From: Nothopassalora personata
Lineage: Eukaryota; Ascomycota; Dothideomycetes; Mycosphaerellales; Mycosphaerellaceae
Assembly (NCBI GenBank): GCA_033816765.1
Contig: CM066288.1
Coordinates: 3,038,001 to 3,102,000, forward strand
Direction of reading: 5' to 3'
Length of the DNA stretch: 64,000 nt
The notes below the pieces were generated by a model that was given only the letters and a program-made list of their open reading frames with translations, did no database searches and was not told the origin of the DNA. Position numbers and translations under genes: made by a program. Positions 22,567 through 33,189 of this stretch are shown piece by piece. Every line of letters begins with the position of its first letter. Within the stretch, counting starts at the first letter, position 1.

Positions 22567-23331
22567 TTGATTGATTGATTATTCCATTAACGTGCTATTT
22601 GAGTCAAAGACTATGCAACACGGGTCTCGAGAACGAGACCAAAATTTGAGAGAAGGAGAAAAGCCCCGTCGTACCCCGGACGTAAAAACTCCTTAAAAGA
22701 TGCGAGCAACGCTCGCTATTCGAACCGTAAATCGAATATATTGCGGCGTAGTACGCGCGTACCCGGTAGTCGTGTCTTGTCGAGAATTGCGGTTTGTCGC
22801 CTTGCCCCGGGCGAGACAAGTTTTGCGCCCGTGTCTCGTTCTTGTTTTAAAAAGCCAAGCCGGCCGTACCCGTACGCACCGAGCAAAATCCCAAGAAACA
22901 CCCGTTGCCTCTGTTTCAATCCAGTCGCGTTCTCCGGTCTCGAGTGTAGCTCCTCGGTCGCAGTGGCCTCGCTGTCGTCCCCCCCTCGGCCTCTCTTGGT
23001 TCCAGCCGTGCAGTATACGTGGTTTGCGCCCCTAAACGCCTCTCTTGGTTCCAGCCGGCAGTTTACGTGGTTTGCCGGGACGACAGGTAGACAGCGCCTT
23101 CGTTGTTCGAGCGACGTGTACGCTATGTACGTCGCTTTCCCTTCTCGCAGTTCCGGAGTTCTTGTTTGTAGATTTTGAGCGTATCTCGTTCGTTCGGTTC
23201 GTCCGACCTGTCTTTTCTTGTTTCGAGTCGAGTAGGCTTGTATTTTTCGAGAGAGAGAGTCTTAGTTTCTCTTCGTCGTAACGAAGATACTTACGTCGTC
23301 CGCCGCGTGAAGGCGCTCTCTATAGGACGAC
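22567..23331 (-). mobile_element. 765-bp un-RIPped non-LTR-type insertion
   Basis: The insert lies inside D RT with a 14-bp TSD. Its left end is TTGATTGATTGATT, so on the minus strand it finishes in a short (ATCA)n tail; a long TSD and simple-repeat tail are marks of target-primed reverse transcription (SINE or truncated LINE). It is rich in CA and TG, against the RIPped DNA on both sides. It contains two direct copies of about 39 bp starting GCCTCTCTTGGTTCCAGCCG (22989 and 23038, period 49). No protein domain is recognised in either strand. The minus-strand GGTTCGAATAG is only a weak B-box. Confidence 0.8.
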
Positions 23332-23345
23332 GGTAGAGGTTCTTA
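23332..23345. repeat. 14-bp target-site duplication, right copy
   Basis: GGTAGAGGTTCTTA, identical to 22553-22566. Confidence 0.9.
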
Positions 23346-25089
23346 GTCTCTAGGAGGTAGCGTAGGCACTAGTCTACAAGCTTTAGATGCGTGTCTATTA
23401 GCTTAGTTAGATACTACGAAAGCATTAATAGGGAAAAGGCAATGTCCGGGCGTGTATATGTTACTACGAAGTTAAGGGATCTAATGCGTTATTAGTAAGT
23501 AAGGATCTTAATAGCTTCTATAACATAGCCTTTAGGTACCGTCTAGTTAAGGTGTTAATCTACTAGCACCTTTGTCTTACGTGCGCTAGTAGATATGCTA
23601 AACTTAGTAGCGAGCTTCTCGATATAGTCCTCCTATAAGAGCTATAGTAGTCTCTTCTACCGATCTCGTGTTACCTTAATTCCTAGAAACTAGGTAAGAT
23701 CTCTAAGCTCGTACATCTCGTACTTAGTAAGTAGACGCTTCTTAATACTAAGTGCATAGTCCTTATACTTACGGTAATATAGTATAACTAGGTCGTCTAT
23801 ATAAAAGAAGAACATAACCTTATTATTATAGTAGATGTATTCGGAGTCCGAGAGAGGAACTATTCTAAGGGAGGCTAGCGTCTCGGTAAGGGAGTTATAC
23901 TATAATAAAGGGGACTCCTTTAGTCCGTAGAGGGCCTTAACTAGTTTAAGAGCGTGTCTATCGGTAGGGCGATCGATTCTAGGAGGCGGCTATAGATACA
24001 TAGTATATAGTAGGTCTAAGTTTAAGAAGGCGTTAACAACATTAAACTATTTAGCTTCTAGGTCGAAGCTCGCGGCTATAGTATAGTAGAGGCGAAACAT
24101 ACTTACTAGTAACGTAGCGGCGTATATATCTAAGTGTATGCCCTATAGATCGCCTCTTACGCATAGCCGGGCCTTAAAGCTCTTTAGTATGCTATACTTA
24201 TCTAACTTATACTTATACACCTACTTTAGCGGTAATAGTAGCTAAAGTCCGTCCTCTTACTAAGCATTATAATCCTTCTCTTAATGTGTAGTCTATTTAA
24301 ACGTGCCGGTTAAGACTGCTTTAGTAAACTCTTTAGCTATAGCTTTACGCTATTATTAGGCGAAGCGGTGCTTTATAGCGGCTCGGTAGTTTAGAGGTTC
24401 GGGTAGAAGGTTATTGCGGTGTATCGACGTAATAGTGTTAATAGTACGTATAGGGAAGGATCGGCGTATTCGTACGACATCGTAGTGCTTACGTCCTAGG
24501 TAACGAGGTCTCGGGCGGATGCCCGCTATCTAGCTAATAATAACGTTAGCGACTATAATATTATGTAGAGCATAGTGGAAGTAGGCGGTTCGGAGCCTCT
24601 TCCTAGTATCGGTAAGGGTGTAGTTAGAATTAGGGGAAAACTTATCTATTTAACTAAGTTCTTCGAAGGGGATTACTAAAGGAGGAGCGGTAGCAACGTC
24701 TAGAGTCGTCGAAGCATCTATGTCTACTATAATCTCCTTACGGTCTTCCTCTATAAGTGCATCTATCAATTACTACTTAAAGTCGTTAATGTACTATTAA
24801 GACGCGTTACTGTTAACCGCGTTGTTTTAATAGCTATTATTGTAGTTGGAGTTCTCTATGCTCTTATTAGTCGATAGTTTGACCCCGGATTTAACCTAGT
24901 CTCGTAAAAGTGTAGGGGTTGTAGCGTCATTTAATAACGGCCAATTAAGTAGCTAGAAACTGCTATTACCTTTAGGTTAGTTAAATGTTACTAGCGCTCG
25001 GTATTATAGCTAGTGTAGTTTATGCCTAAGTAGTAATTGTTAATAGGCGTGTTAACGAGGGTTTTAATAGAGCAGCTACTATTAAGCCT

Positions 25090-26650
25090 ATTCTTCCACC
25101 TCCTCGGCCTATACTATGTCCTACTTATAGTAAGCTACATATAGGTCGTAGTACTATTTAGGCTCTTTAGCCGGTTCTACTGTTACGATGTTCTTAATAG
25201 GGATTAAGTAACTAGCAGTAAGAATTAATAGGTCGTAGAACGTAGTCTTATTAAAGAGGACGTCCTTTACCCGTATAACCCTATCTTTCGATAGGTCCTA
25301 CACCCTATAGATGTTAGTAGAGTCGTAGCCTACAAGGTATCCGATAAGTACTCGTTCTTTAAGCTTCTTAGTCTTACCTAGTTAAGTAGTGCTATAAATG
25401 TACACGTAGGCTAGGTAGCCGTATACTACTATGTAGCCTACATTTAGTACCCTACCTATTGCCAATTCGAAGGGAGTCTTCTAGCCTTTTAATTGGATTA
25501 GTAACCGCTAGAGAATGTAGACGGTAGCTACTATGCATTCATTCTAGAGCTTTTTAGGTAGGCGAGCATAAATGCGGATTGTGCAAGACATCGTAATAAT
25601 GACGCCGCCCGCTCGTTCTACTAGGTCCTAGTTAGACGCGTAGTTAGTAGTATTATACTACTTAATTTAATTGTTATTAATGGTTAAGCGGAAGGCTATA
25701 CTAATAGCTACTTCATTATCGCTATAGAAGTAAACAAACCTACGCCTAATGAAATTAATGAAGCTAAGTAGGCTATTAAAGTAAGCTAATACTAATGGTT
25801 AGTCCCTATTCTTAATAGTGAATTGAAAGTGCCCGTAGGTATCTAAATCGTAGAAATGAACTAGGTAACGATTACTATTGTATGCTAGTGTAAACTTAGC
25901 TAAATCTATAGCTACGTGCCTATAGGGAGTCATTACCCTAATTAGCTTAGTCCTATTAAACACTTTATGTACCTTAGCTAGGCTACATGCTCTATAATGT
26001 GTAGTAAGGGGTGCTTTAGGTGCATTAGGGTTAATAACCACCCCCTCAACTCTAAACGGAAGCTAGTTAATGCGTTTAGCGCTAATATAGCCGAAGATTT
26101 AGTACTACTAGCGGCCTAAGAGCTTACGGTGTTTAATGGGGGTTCTACTAGACGTTACTACACCTTTAGTGCCCCCTATGCTATTCATTACTACTATAAC
26201 GGTACGGTTATCGTTAGAGTCCTAAATAGGCGGTGTTTAGATAGTATTATCCTTACCAATTGTGCTAATGAAGTGCGCTATGCGCTGCTTCTTAGTAATC
26301 TTTAGTAGGATGCTCCTATTATTGCTCGATAGCCATTTGTAGACTATCTCTAACTAAGGCGGTGTAACTACCTTAAAGAAGGGGATTGTGCTAGTAGGGC
26401 GGTACAGGTCCATTAATTTCTTATTATTATAATAGACTAAATTAGTACGTCCGTGCTACTAAAGTCTAGCCGTCTCTATACGTAAGTAGGAGATAACGTT
26501 TATATAAAAGCCTAGGCAATAGGCTACATCTAATAGGGTAAATAGTATCCCCTCTATCTTTATGCGAACCTTACCCAATGCGGCAATAGGGAATGTCGTA
26601 GTTCCGGCTTAGATTAATAAGGTAGTTAGGCGCTCTATAATAAATTCTAC
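25090..26650 (-). pseudogene. Family D integrase
   Basis: The minus-strand frame carries VHKVFNRTKL, VAIDLAKFTLAYN, YLVHFYDLDTYGHFQF, FYSDNEVAIS and, further on, TPFELAIGR...GYDSTNIYRV, typical of a Ty1/copia integrase core and C-terminus. One 80-codon stretch (26041-25799) is free of stops; the rest has TAG breaks. Confidence 0.75.
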
Positions 26651-26849
26651 GCCCTACTAGTTATAGTAATTAATAACATAGGTGTCCGAGCAGTTGTCGT
26701 ATACCTAGCAATCCCTAAAGTTAAAGCTTAATTAGCTTATTAAGCTCGAAAGGACAGTAAGACTAGTAAAGCCGTATAGTGCGGCCTTACCCTTAGTAAT
26801 TACCTTATCTCGTTCCTTATCCGTGCGCCTATTGCGGTTTAATACGCCT

Positions 26850-28050
26850 AGTAAGCGTTTACTATTATCGCCTAAGTAGTAATTAATAAAGTGCTTCTAG
26901 CACTTCTTCTACTACTTAGAGCGCTAATCCTTTAATAGACGCTTCTTAGGGTTAACTACATCGCATAAATAGAGGTTCTTATAACAACTCTCCTTAGGCT
27001 CGCCGGTAATGTTCTAGTAGCCGCTTAGCCTATCGTTATTGTTACTACTCTTTCCTTTATTTATACCGTTACTACGGTCACGACTCTTATCGCCGCGGCT
27101 ACGACGACGGTCGTTATTATTATTATCGTTCCTACCGACTATACCTACTATAGGCGCTAGTAGTAGAGGCTCGTCCTCTACTAAGGGTTCGCCTATAAAG
27201 GTTACGAAGACTAATCGACCGTTCGTAGTAACTAGGGTAGTGTCGCGTATCTATTCGAGGTATCGCTCGGTAAGCTTACTAAGCGAGAGCTTATTACGCT
27301 TCTACTCGTTATATAGTAATGCTCTATAGGTAGGAGTTTTCTACTGTATCGCAAGTAGGAAGTGTCGTAGTAGGTCTCCGTACTCGGTATAGTTATAATC
27401 TAGCATCTTAGTCTATAGTACTAGCTAGTCTAAACACTAGTCGTCGACCCTTCGGGCCTAGCTCTTCTAAAGCCTATTTAGCTCTAGTGTAAGCTATCGC
27501 TTACGTAACATGTCGTTTAGTCCGTACTAATTCTTTAGAGCCTAGACCTTGCCTCTAAGGGTGCGTTTACTATACATTAGCTCCTAGCCTAGCTCTATAG
27601 TAGTCCTAATTAGGTAGGTAACCAATTTGGACCTTACGGACGTAAAGATGTTATACATCCGCTACCTACGGTCGGTGTCTAACTAGCGGAGCTTAATAAG
27701 CTCCTTATCTTTAGCCGTAGCGTCTTTAGTAGTGTATACTAATTAGATTTACTCGAACGTTAAGTACACCGGCTCTATTAGCTCGGCGGTAGTGTCGTTC
27801 GGATCTACATACTTCTAGATATTTAGAGACTTAGCGTAGAGCTCTAACTAACGGTTAAACTTGTCCTATTAGTTATAACTCTTAAGAACGATAGTACCGT
27901 ACGGCAAAATACCGGTACTACCGGGTGTCTCGGTAGTCGCTATAACGGTGTTAATAGGCCTAATGAAGGTTCCTATAGGTCTACTAGGGTTACTACACTG
28001 CTATGTAATGGTTGTTAATGGGATAATGATAGATCCTACTGGTTTTTAAT
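26850..28050 (-). pseudogene. Family D gag
   Basis: Minus-strand gag-like region at the 5' side of D. A degenerate zinc knuckle (NITGEPKESCYKNLYLC) lies around 26945-27030, with the first Cys pair lost. The short plus-strand open frame here is a shadow. Confidence 0.55.
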
Positions 28051-28111
28051 AACGATGCAAAATCTGCTCTAGGGCTTCGTTTTATGTAGCGAACGTTAGT
28101 AAGCGCCTATC

Positions 28112-28122
28112 GGGCTTATAAC
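28112..28122 (-). promoter_or_regulatory. Primer-binding site resembling initiator tRNA-Met anticodon arm
   Basis: Directly inside the 5' LTR, the minus strand reads GTTATAAGCCC. This is complementary to the initiator tRNA-Met anticodon arm (GGGCTCATAAC) except for one base, which is the RIP-type change TGA to TAA. Several copia-type elements prime from an internal (half) tRNA-Met, so this suits the family. Confidence 0.55.
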
Positions 28123-28328
28123 TATTACGTTACAAGTGGTTAGAAGTTATGAAATAGGCTTATAAAGGTGTTTCAAAAGTAGGTAGTAGATTGCATGTAT
28201 CTAAGCTAGAATTGAAAGGGCTACTTATAAAAAGGCTATAGGTAACTAATTAATGTCACCTAATTCTTAGCCGCTACTACCTTAGGTTTAATTAGGCTAC
28301 AGCGCCGGTGTACGCTTAGATCGTAACA
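28123..28328 (-). repeat. Family D 5' LTR
   Basis: 206 bp, TATTACG...CGTAACA, followed by the TSD CTAGG. It is slightly less RIPped than the other LTR (keeps TACAAGTGG, TTGCATG). Confidence 0.9.
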
Positions 28329-30796
28329 CTAGGGACTATAGTAAAGTTATTAAGGACACTAGGGAGCCCGATTTTCTTAACGTCCTTATAAAGCTTAGTA
28401 GTAGGGACCGTACCTTTAGAGTAAAGTATAGTTAAATACACTCCGATATACTAGGCCTAACTATCTTCGCGGAAGACCTCCTTATTATACTTAGGTTCAT
28501 CTTTATAGGTAACTACTTATCTAGTACGAACCTTAGGGTCCTTTCCTATAAGACGTTGTACTATAGCGAGCTTCTCCTAAAGAGCGGAGGTGTTAGTAAC
28601 GCGACCGAAGAGGGTAGCCTCGAACTAGCGACTATATCGAAACTAATCTTAGGCGTTTACATTAGGAAACGTTATCTAGAGGATCTAATTAATCTAGTAG
28701 ATAATACCCTCTTCCTTTATAACTAGGCTATTACTAGCTAAACTATATTGTCGGACGTAGTTATTAATCCTTATAGTCTTAGCATTCTATATACGCTTCC
28801 TTTATGCGAAGGGGGCGTTTACGGGACTAATAGGCATATCCTTAGGCAGTCCTTTATTAGTATCGTTCCCTAATCTATTTACTTAGGCATTATTTCCCTT
28901 TCCTAGGGTTACCCCGGATTTAGCTAATAATTGAGTTTCGCTTATTTAAGTACTAACTTCGTTAACTATTTTAACCTCCTACTAGTTAATCTTAGCTTAC
29001 CGGATCTCCTATTCTAATTGTAGGCGAACTTTCTTAGTAGCCTTAGCTCGGGCTCGTAGATCCTAGGCTAAGGACCGGGTCCTCGGGTACGGATTCTTTA
29101 GAATGCCTACGGGTGCCTTCCCTTTCACTTTATTAGACTATATAGGATAGGTAGATACCTCGTTAAGCTCGCCTAAGTCGACCGCCTACTCCACTTCATT
29201 TTCTCCGAATAAGACCTAATATATACTAGTAGCCTTCTCCGTTTAGCTAGACCGTACGTCCTAAGGGCTATACTCTATTAAATGCCTAAAGTTAGGAGGG
29301 GGCTTAGAATAATTAGGAGGCGTAACCTTTATTACCCTAGTATAGTCCCTACCTATCTATTACTTACGTAGTATAGAAATCTCATACTAGTTATTAAACT
29401 CGATCGGCCTATAATGTTCTTCGAGTAGAGGGAGCATGTAGAGCAGTTTCGGTTTACTATAGTCCCTCCGAAAGTTAAACTTAGTAGGACGCGGATCGCC
29501 TTCTTTCCCTAGATACTACTAGTTGTTTGGGGCGAGGTATACGTAGCCCCGGGATATTAAGGACCTTATCGCCCTATAATTACTAGCCTAGTGCTTCGAG
29601 CTACTATAGTTATAGTAACAACTATCTATCGCTTTAGACTGTTCGCGATTCTACGATAGGGGACGCTACATTACGTAAACCTACAGTTTAGTATCTAGGT
29701 CGGGCCTCTCCGGTTGTATAGAGCGTTAATTCTCGCTCGGGTAGAAGGCACCCGCGTCCGTAACGCGACCGCGCTAGTATGCACGTATGCTTATTTTAGC
29801 TACCTTCTAGATTAGGTCATTATTAATAATAGTCCTAGAAGTGGCCTTCTTAAGCGTGTTAATCTTAGGCTTAAGGCGCGGCATTTACTTTACGACTAAG
29901 CGGTATAGCTAAGGTAAAGTAAGAGGGAAATCTATATATATAGCTTTCTATCCCTCCTTACTATCTACGATACTAGTAGCTTTATCGAGGATCCTCTAAA
30001 ATTCTCTAAACTTCTTAGGTTACTTTAGGTAAAGCCCGTAAGCCTTATAGACCGCTTTCGCGACTCCCTCTAGTAATCCCTAAAGGAGGAGGCGACTCCG
30101 GGAGCTATTATCTAAATCCTTAGGTTCAATTAGGTTACTTAAGGATATAAATAGGCGGATGAATTCCTTTACATCTTATTCTTTAGGCCTCTTGCCTTAC
30201 TACGCCCTAACAATCTCCTTAAGATATTCCCGACTCCCTAATATCGAGGAGGCGTTAAACCTTAAGAACTCTAATAAGAACGCCCTCCTAAAACGTGCCT
30301 TATTAGTAAGCTACCTAGGTAGCCTTATAACTACGCGCCGGATAGTAGTTTCGTAATTGCGCTTAAACCTGCCCTAGAAATCATCCTTCTTAATAGATGC
30401 CCGAGGCGGATACTAGTCTATTAGGTCGTTAAACCGCTCCTAGAACTTAGTAGCATTAGTGCTATTAAAGAACGGATTCTTAGCACCTCCTAGAGGTAGA
30501 AAGCGAGGGCTAGCGTTTTTCATTACTACTGCTAACCGTCTAAAGAGGGCAGTTATAGTATCTATTCCCATTGTGCTATTCGTTCCTACACCTATACCTA
30601 ATTTAGCGGCGCTAGTTCCGCTTCTCCCTTCTTTACTAGATTTAGGTGTTTCCCCTTCCTCCGATTCTTCTATCCCCTTATAAGGGATAGAATCCCTATA
30701 GACCCCTTCTATTTTCGTAGGGTTCATAGGCTATTCGTAGCCTCTACCTATATTGGTAAAGGTACTAAGTTTTTCTAGTAATGCAGCCGTATCCAT
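28329..30796 (-). pseudogene. Family B gag and protease region, copy B2
   Basis: Minus-strand gag starts at ATG 30796 (MDTAALLEKLSTFTNIGRGYE) and continues with a Ser/Gly-rich segment (EGRSGTSAAKLGIGVG) and the gag core (FFNSTNATKF, RFKRNCETTIRRVV). It matches 9703-11940 of B1. B1 lacks the gag start, so this copy supplies the family's N-terminus. Several TAG breaks. Confidence 0.75.
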
Positions 30797-30879
30797 TATT
30801 ACGTAGTACTTACTTTAGAATGTGCTAATACTAGTTGTTACTTAATAGGACCTTGTAACCGTAATTGTTACTAAATACC

Positions 30880-31022
30880 TTAGACCTTAAGTGTTTTCGA
30901 CCTTAGTCGACCTTAACCGTAAACCTCGACCTTAAACCTTAACCTTAAACCTTAACCTTAAACCTTGACCTTAAGTAATAACCTTAACCGTGAACCTTAG
31001 ACCTTAAACCGTGATTTTAACC
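30880..31022. repeat. CCTTAA-type minisatellite
   Basis: Irregular array of ACCTTAAACCTTA-like units of about 12 bp upstream of the B2 gag start. The repeat is imperfect and interrupted (CCTTGACC, CCGTGAACC). Confidence 0.8.
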
Positions 31023-32140
31023 TTATAAACTGGATGCTAATACGCTACCGGGTGTACACTTAATACCCCCCCTTATTAACTACTAAAAATAATGTCTACT
31101 AACCACCCTATGTAGGCCTATCTAAGTTGTAGTAGTGTGGAGCGACGCTTATGTAAGTAGAGGTATTTACCGGTCCCGGGACCGTAAAATTAGGTCACGT
31201 AACGAGTAGCGTAGTAGCTAGATAAAATAAGAGGATTAGCGGACCTAAACCCCTATACCCTCTACTCGAGAGGTATGAATTAAATTGTTACCTTAATGCT
31301 ACGCTTATAATGCTTAACTGCGTAGTATATATCTTAATAGCTATACTAGGTCCCGCTAGCTTACCTAAATGTCTAATTAAACCTAAATGAAATTGGGGCA
31401 AGTTAGACCTAAGGGACCCCCCCCTCTAAACCTAAGGTCGACATAACTAAACCTAAGGTTAACACAACTAATTAGTCGTTAATACTATAGGTGTTAACTA
31501 ACGTCGAGCGTCTTCCGATTCTTTTAAAGCGGCGCGCGTTGCAATTAACTCGGCTTACATCTCTTCCTATTGCTAGTATAGTTACTAAAGCATAAGTTAG
31601 AAGTTTTCATTCGGGGCACTAGTCCCGGGGTTCTCGCTACCCGGCGACGTTATTACGTATCCCGTCTCTTTAATAGTAGGTGCCTAGCTAATTCAAATAG
31701 ATCGAACTTAATGTTACGGGTAAACGACGTATATACTAAAGTTCTATAAAGTTTATAATAAGTTCGACATAGAAGAAAGGGGAAGTTATACGCTATCTAA
31801 AGAAAAGGTGTCGGAAAGCAATCCGAACGCACAGGCGTAGCCTATACTAAGAAACAGGGGCCCGCCCCTTACACTCTCTATTAGTACTATTTAGTAATCG
31901 GTACTTACGAGTAGGACACTTAGTAAGGACGTATTTAGCCTTAGCTATACCTACTCTAAAGCTAGACTTATCTATATTCTATATATTAGAGGGTTATATA
32001 CCGTACTCTTCGTAGATAGCGTAATACTTCTCGTACTAGGCCGTTAGGTTACCTAGCTCTTCTACTACTACTCTTAAAAGTTCTTAAGGCTTCTACCTAC
32101 GCTTAAACTATATAGGATTTCTATCTCTCTATCTCTCCGC
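31023..32140. other. RIPped non-coding remnant left of element C
   Basis: No gene supportable. It includes a near-perfect palindrome on TTACCGGTCCCGGGACCGTAA (31166-31188) that also occurs in B pol. The last 5 bp, TCCGC, are the target-site duplication of element C. Confidence 0.5.
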
Positions 32141-32526
32141 TGTTATTGTCTCGTTCTAGGGCTAGTCTCAAAAGAGAGATAAGTTAAGTTACGTGGCGGT
32201 ATTATTTTTTAGAGAGGCTAAAGTAAGCTAAGCGAAGATAAATAATAGGAATAAGAGTTATATTCCAATCAGTGAGATAGTAACATGAGTTGAACGCATT
32301 AGAACTATAAGGGTTTCTAGCGTTCCTAAATATAAAGAGATTCTCGGCGTAGAGCCTATAGCTTAGTATAATCACCTTAATTAGTCCTACTAAGCACACT
32401 AATTACACTAATCAGTTCGTGGAGTGATTAGTGTCACGTGCGTCTAGGTGATTAGTATCACGTGTATCTAAGTAGTTAGTGTTACGTGTGTCTAGTCGGG
32501 GCCGCTGTTTAGACTAAACCGTAACA
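32141..32526 (-). repeat. Family C 3' LTR
   Basis: 386 bp, including three 24-bp tandem units at 32424-32495, each with the core ATTAGTgTCACGTG. Confidence 0.9.
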
Positions 32527-32617
32527 CTATCCCCCTTCTAGCCTAGCTTAGTCCCTTAAGCTTACTTATGACGAACGGTATCCTCCATGTATTTGCGTAT
32601 AGCTTCTTTCTTTTACG

Positions 32618-33175
32618 ATGCCTATCTACTAACGTCCTTCTAGTACTATCCGTCGCCGCCGTCTTTACGAGTTCGTCGAATCCGCGGGAGAAGTTATAGT
32701 TAAGAAATGCTTAACGTGTGAAAAGCATAGTCGCGTATATAAGGTGCACATTCGTTTCAGGAAGTGTAGTAAGTGTCTTCGTCGCGGCTAAAGGTACGAC
32801 GTAAGGGTGACTTAGTCGGAGTTTAAGCGGTTAGTAGAGGAGAAGGCTCGTCTCCGTTAGAAAATCTAGGAGTCTCGGTCCGCTTAGGAGGAGGCGATGC
32901 GGGTTCACGAGAAGGCTCTCGAGGATCTAAAGATTACTCGCGCGCGCGAGGAGCGCTTATGTTAGTAGATGGATCTAGTAGATCGTCGTGCCGAGGAGGC
33001 GATTTCTATCGAGGAAAGGGAGATCGAGGAGCAGGAGATAGAAGAGGCTTCTCTACTTCCTTCGGATATCCCTTATAAGGGTCTAGCCCTCAACTTGTTA
33101 CTAGGCATATAGGGTGCTATTAAGGGTCTCGGTAACGAGTTCTAGGAGGTGCCCGAACTACTCCCTACTAGTTGA
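32618..33175 (+). pseudogene. Antisense Cys-rich coiled-coil ORF of family C
   Basis: Plus-strand frame opposite gag-pol, ATG 32618 to TGA 33175 (186 codons with stop). Residues 30-65 carry CLTC and KCSKC with basic spacing (KHSRVYKVHIRFR). From about residue 75 the protein is highly charged and heptad-like (EFKRLVEEKARLR, EEAMRVHEKALEDLKITR, RRAEEAISIEEREIEEQEIE), ending in a Leu/Gly/Pro tail. Breaks are TAG or TAA from CAG, CAA or TGG. The N-terminal Cys module aligns with the family B antisense ORF. Its 3' end almost touches the sense chromodomain. Function unknown; a DNA- or RNA-binding adaptor is only a guess. Confidence 0.7.
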
Positions 33176-33189
33176 CTTGTAGGTCTTTA

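Larger units (their letters stand above)
21780..24850 (-). pseudogene. Family D reverse transcriptase and RNase H
   Basis: Copia RT motifs are on the minus strand: DLEAK...NAFLNLDL, LVKALYGLKESP, the catalytic box YIDD at 23792-23803 (intact Asp pair) and YTRPDIAF near 23400. The RNase H region follows to the left. The frame carries many TAG codons and is split by the insertion 22567-23331. Confidence 0.8.
20526..28328 (-). mobile_element. Family D Ty1/copia element, full length, RIPped
   Basis: A 7,803-bp element has 206-bp LTRs (20526-20731, 28123-28328; TATTACG...CGTAACA) and a perfect 5-bp target-site duplication CTAGG (20521-20525, 28329-28333), inserted in family B protease sequence. 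On the minus strand the order is gag, integrase, RT, RNase H, which is copia order. The PBS-like site is at 28112-28122 and the polypurine tract AAGGGGGTG at 20732-20740. It is interrupted by a later 765-bp insertion. Confidence 0.9.

Noticed and set aside
22700..23178. Overlapping 111- and 145-codon plus-strand frames in the 765-bp insert
   Set aside because: Arg/Ser/Val-rich translations with no domain; two frames overlap over the same DNA and neither is supported. More likely non-coding.
27039..27329. 96-codon plus-strand frame in copia D
   Set aside because: Shadow of the minus-strand gag; Leu/Arg/Ser composition comes from the RIPped opposite strand.
30459..30683. 74-codon plus-strand frame in B gag
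   Set aside because: Antisense shadow of the B2 gag N-terminus, not in the slot of the antisense genes and without matching sequence in B1.
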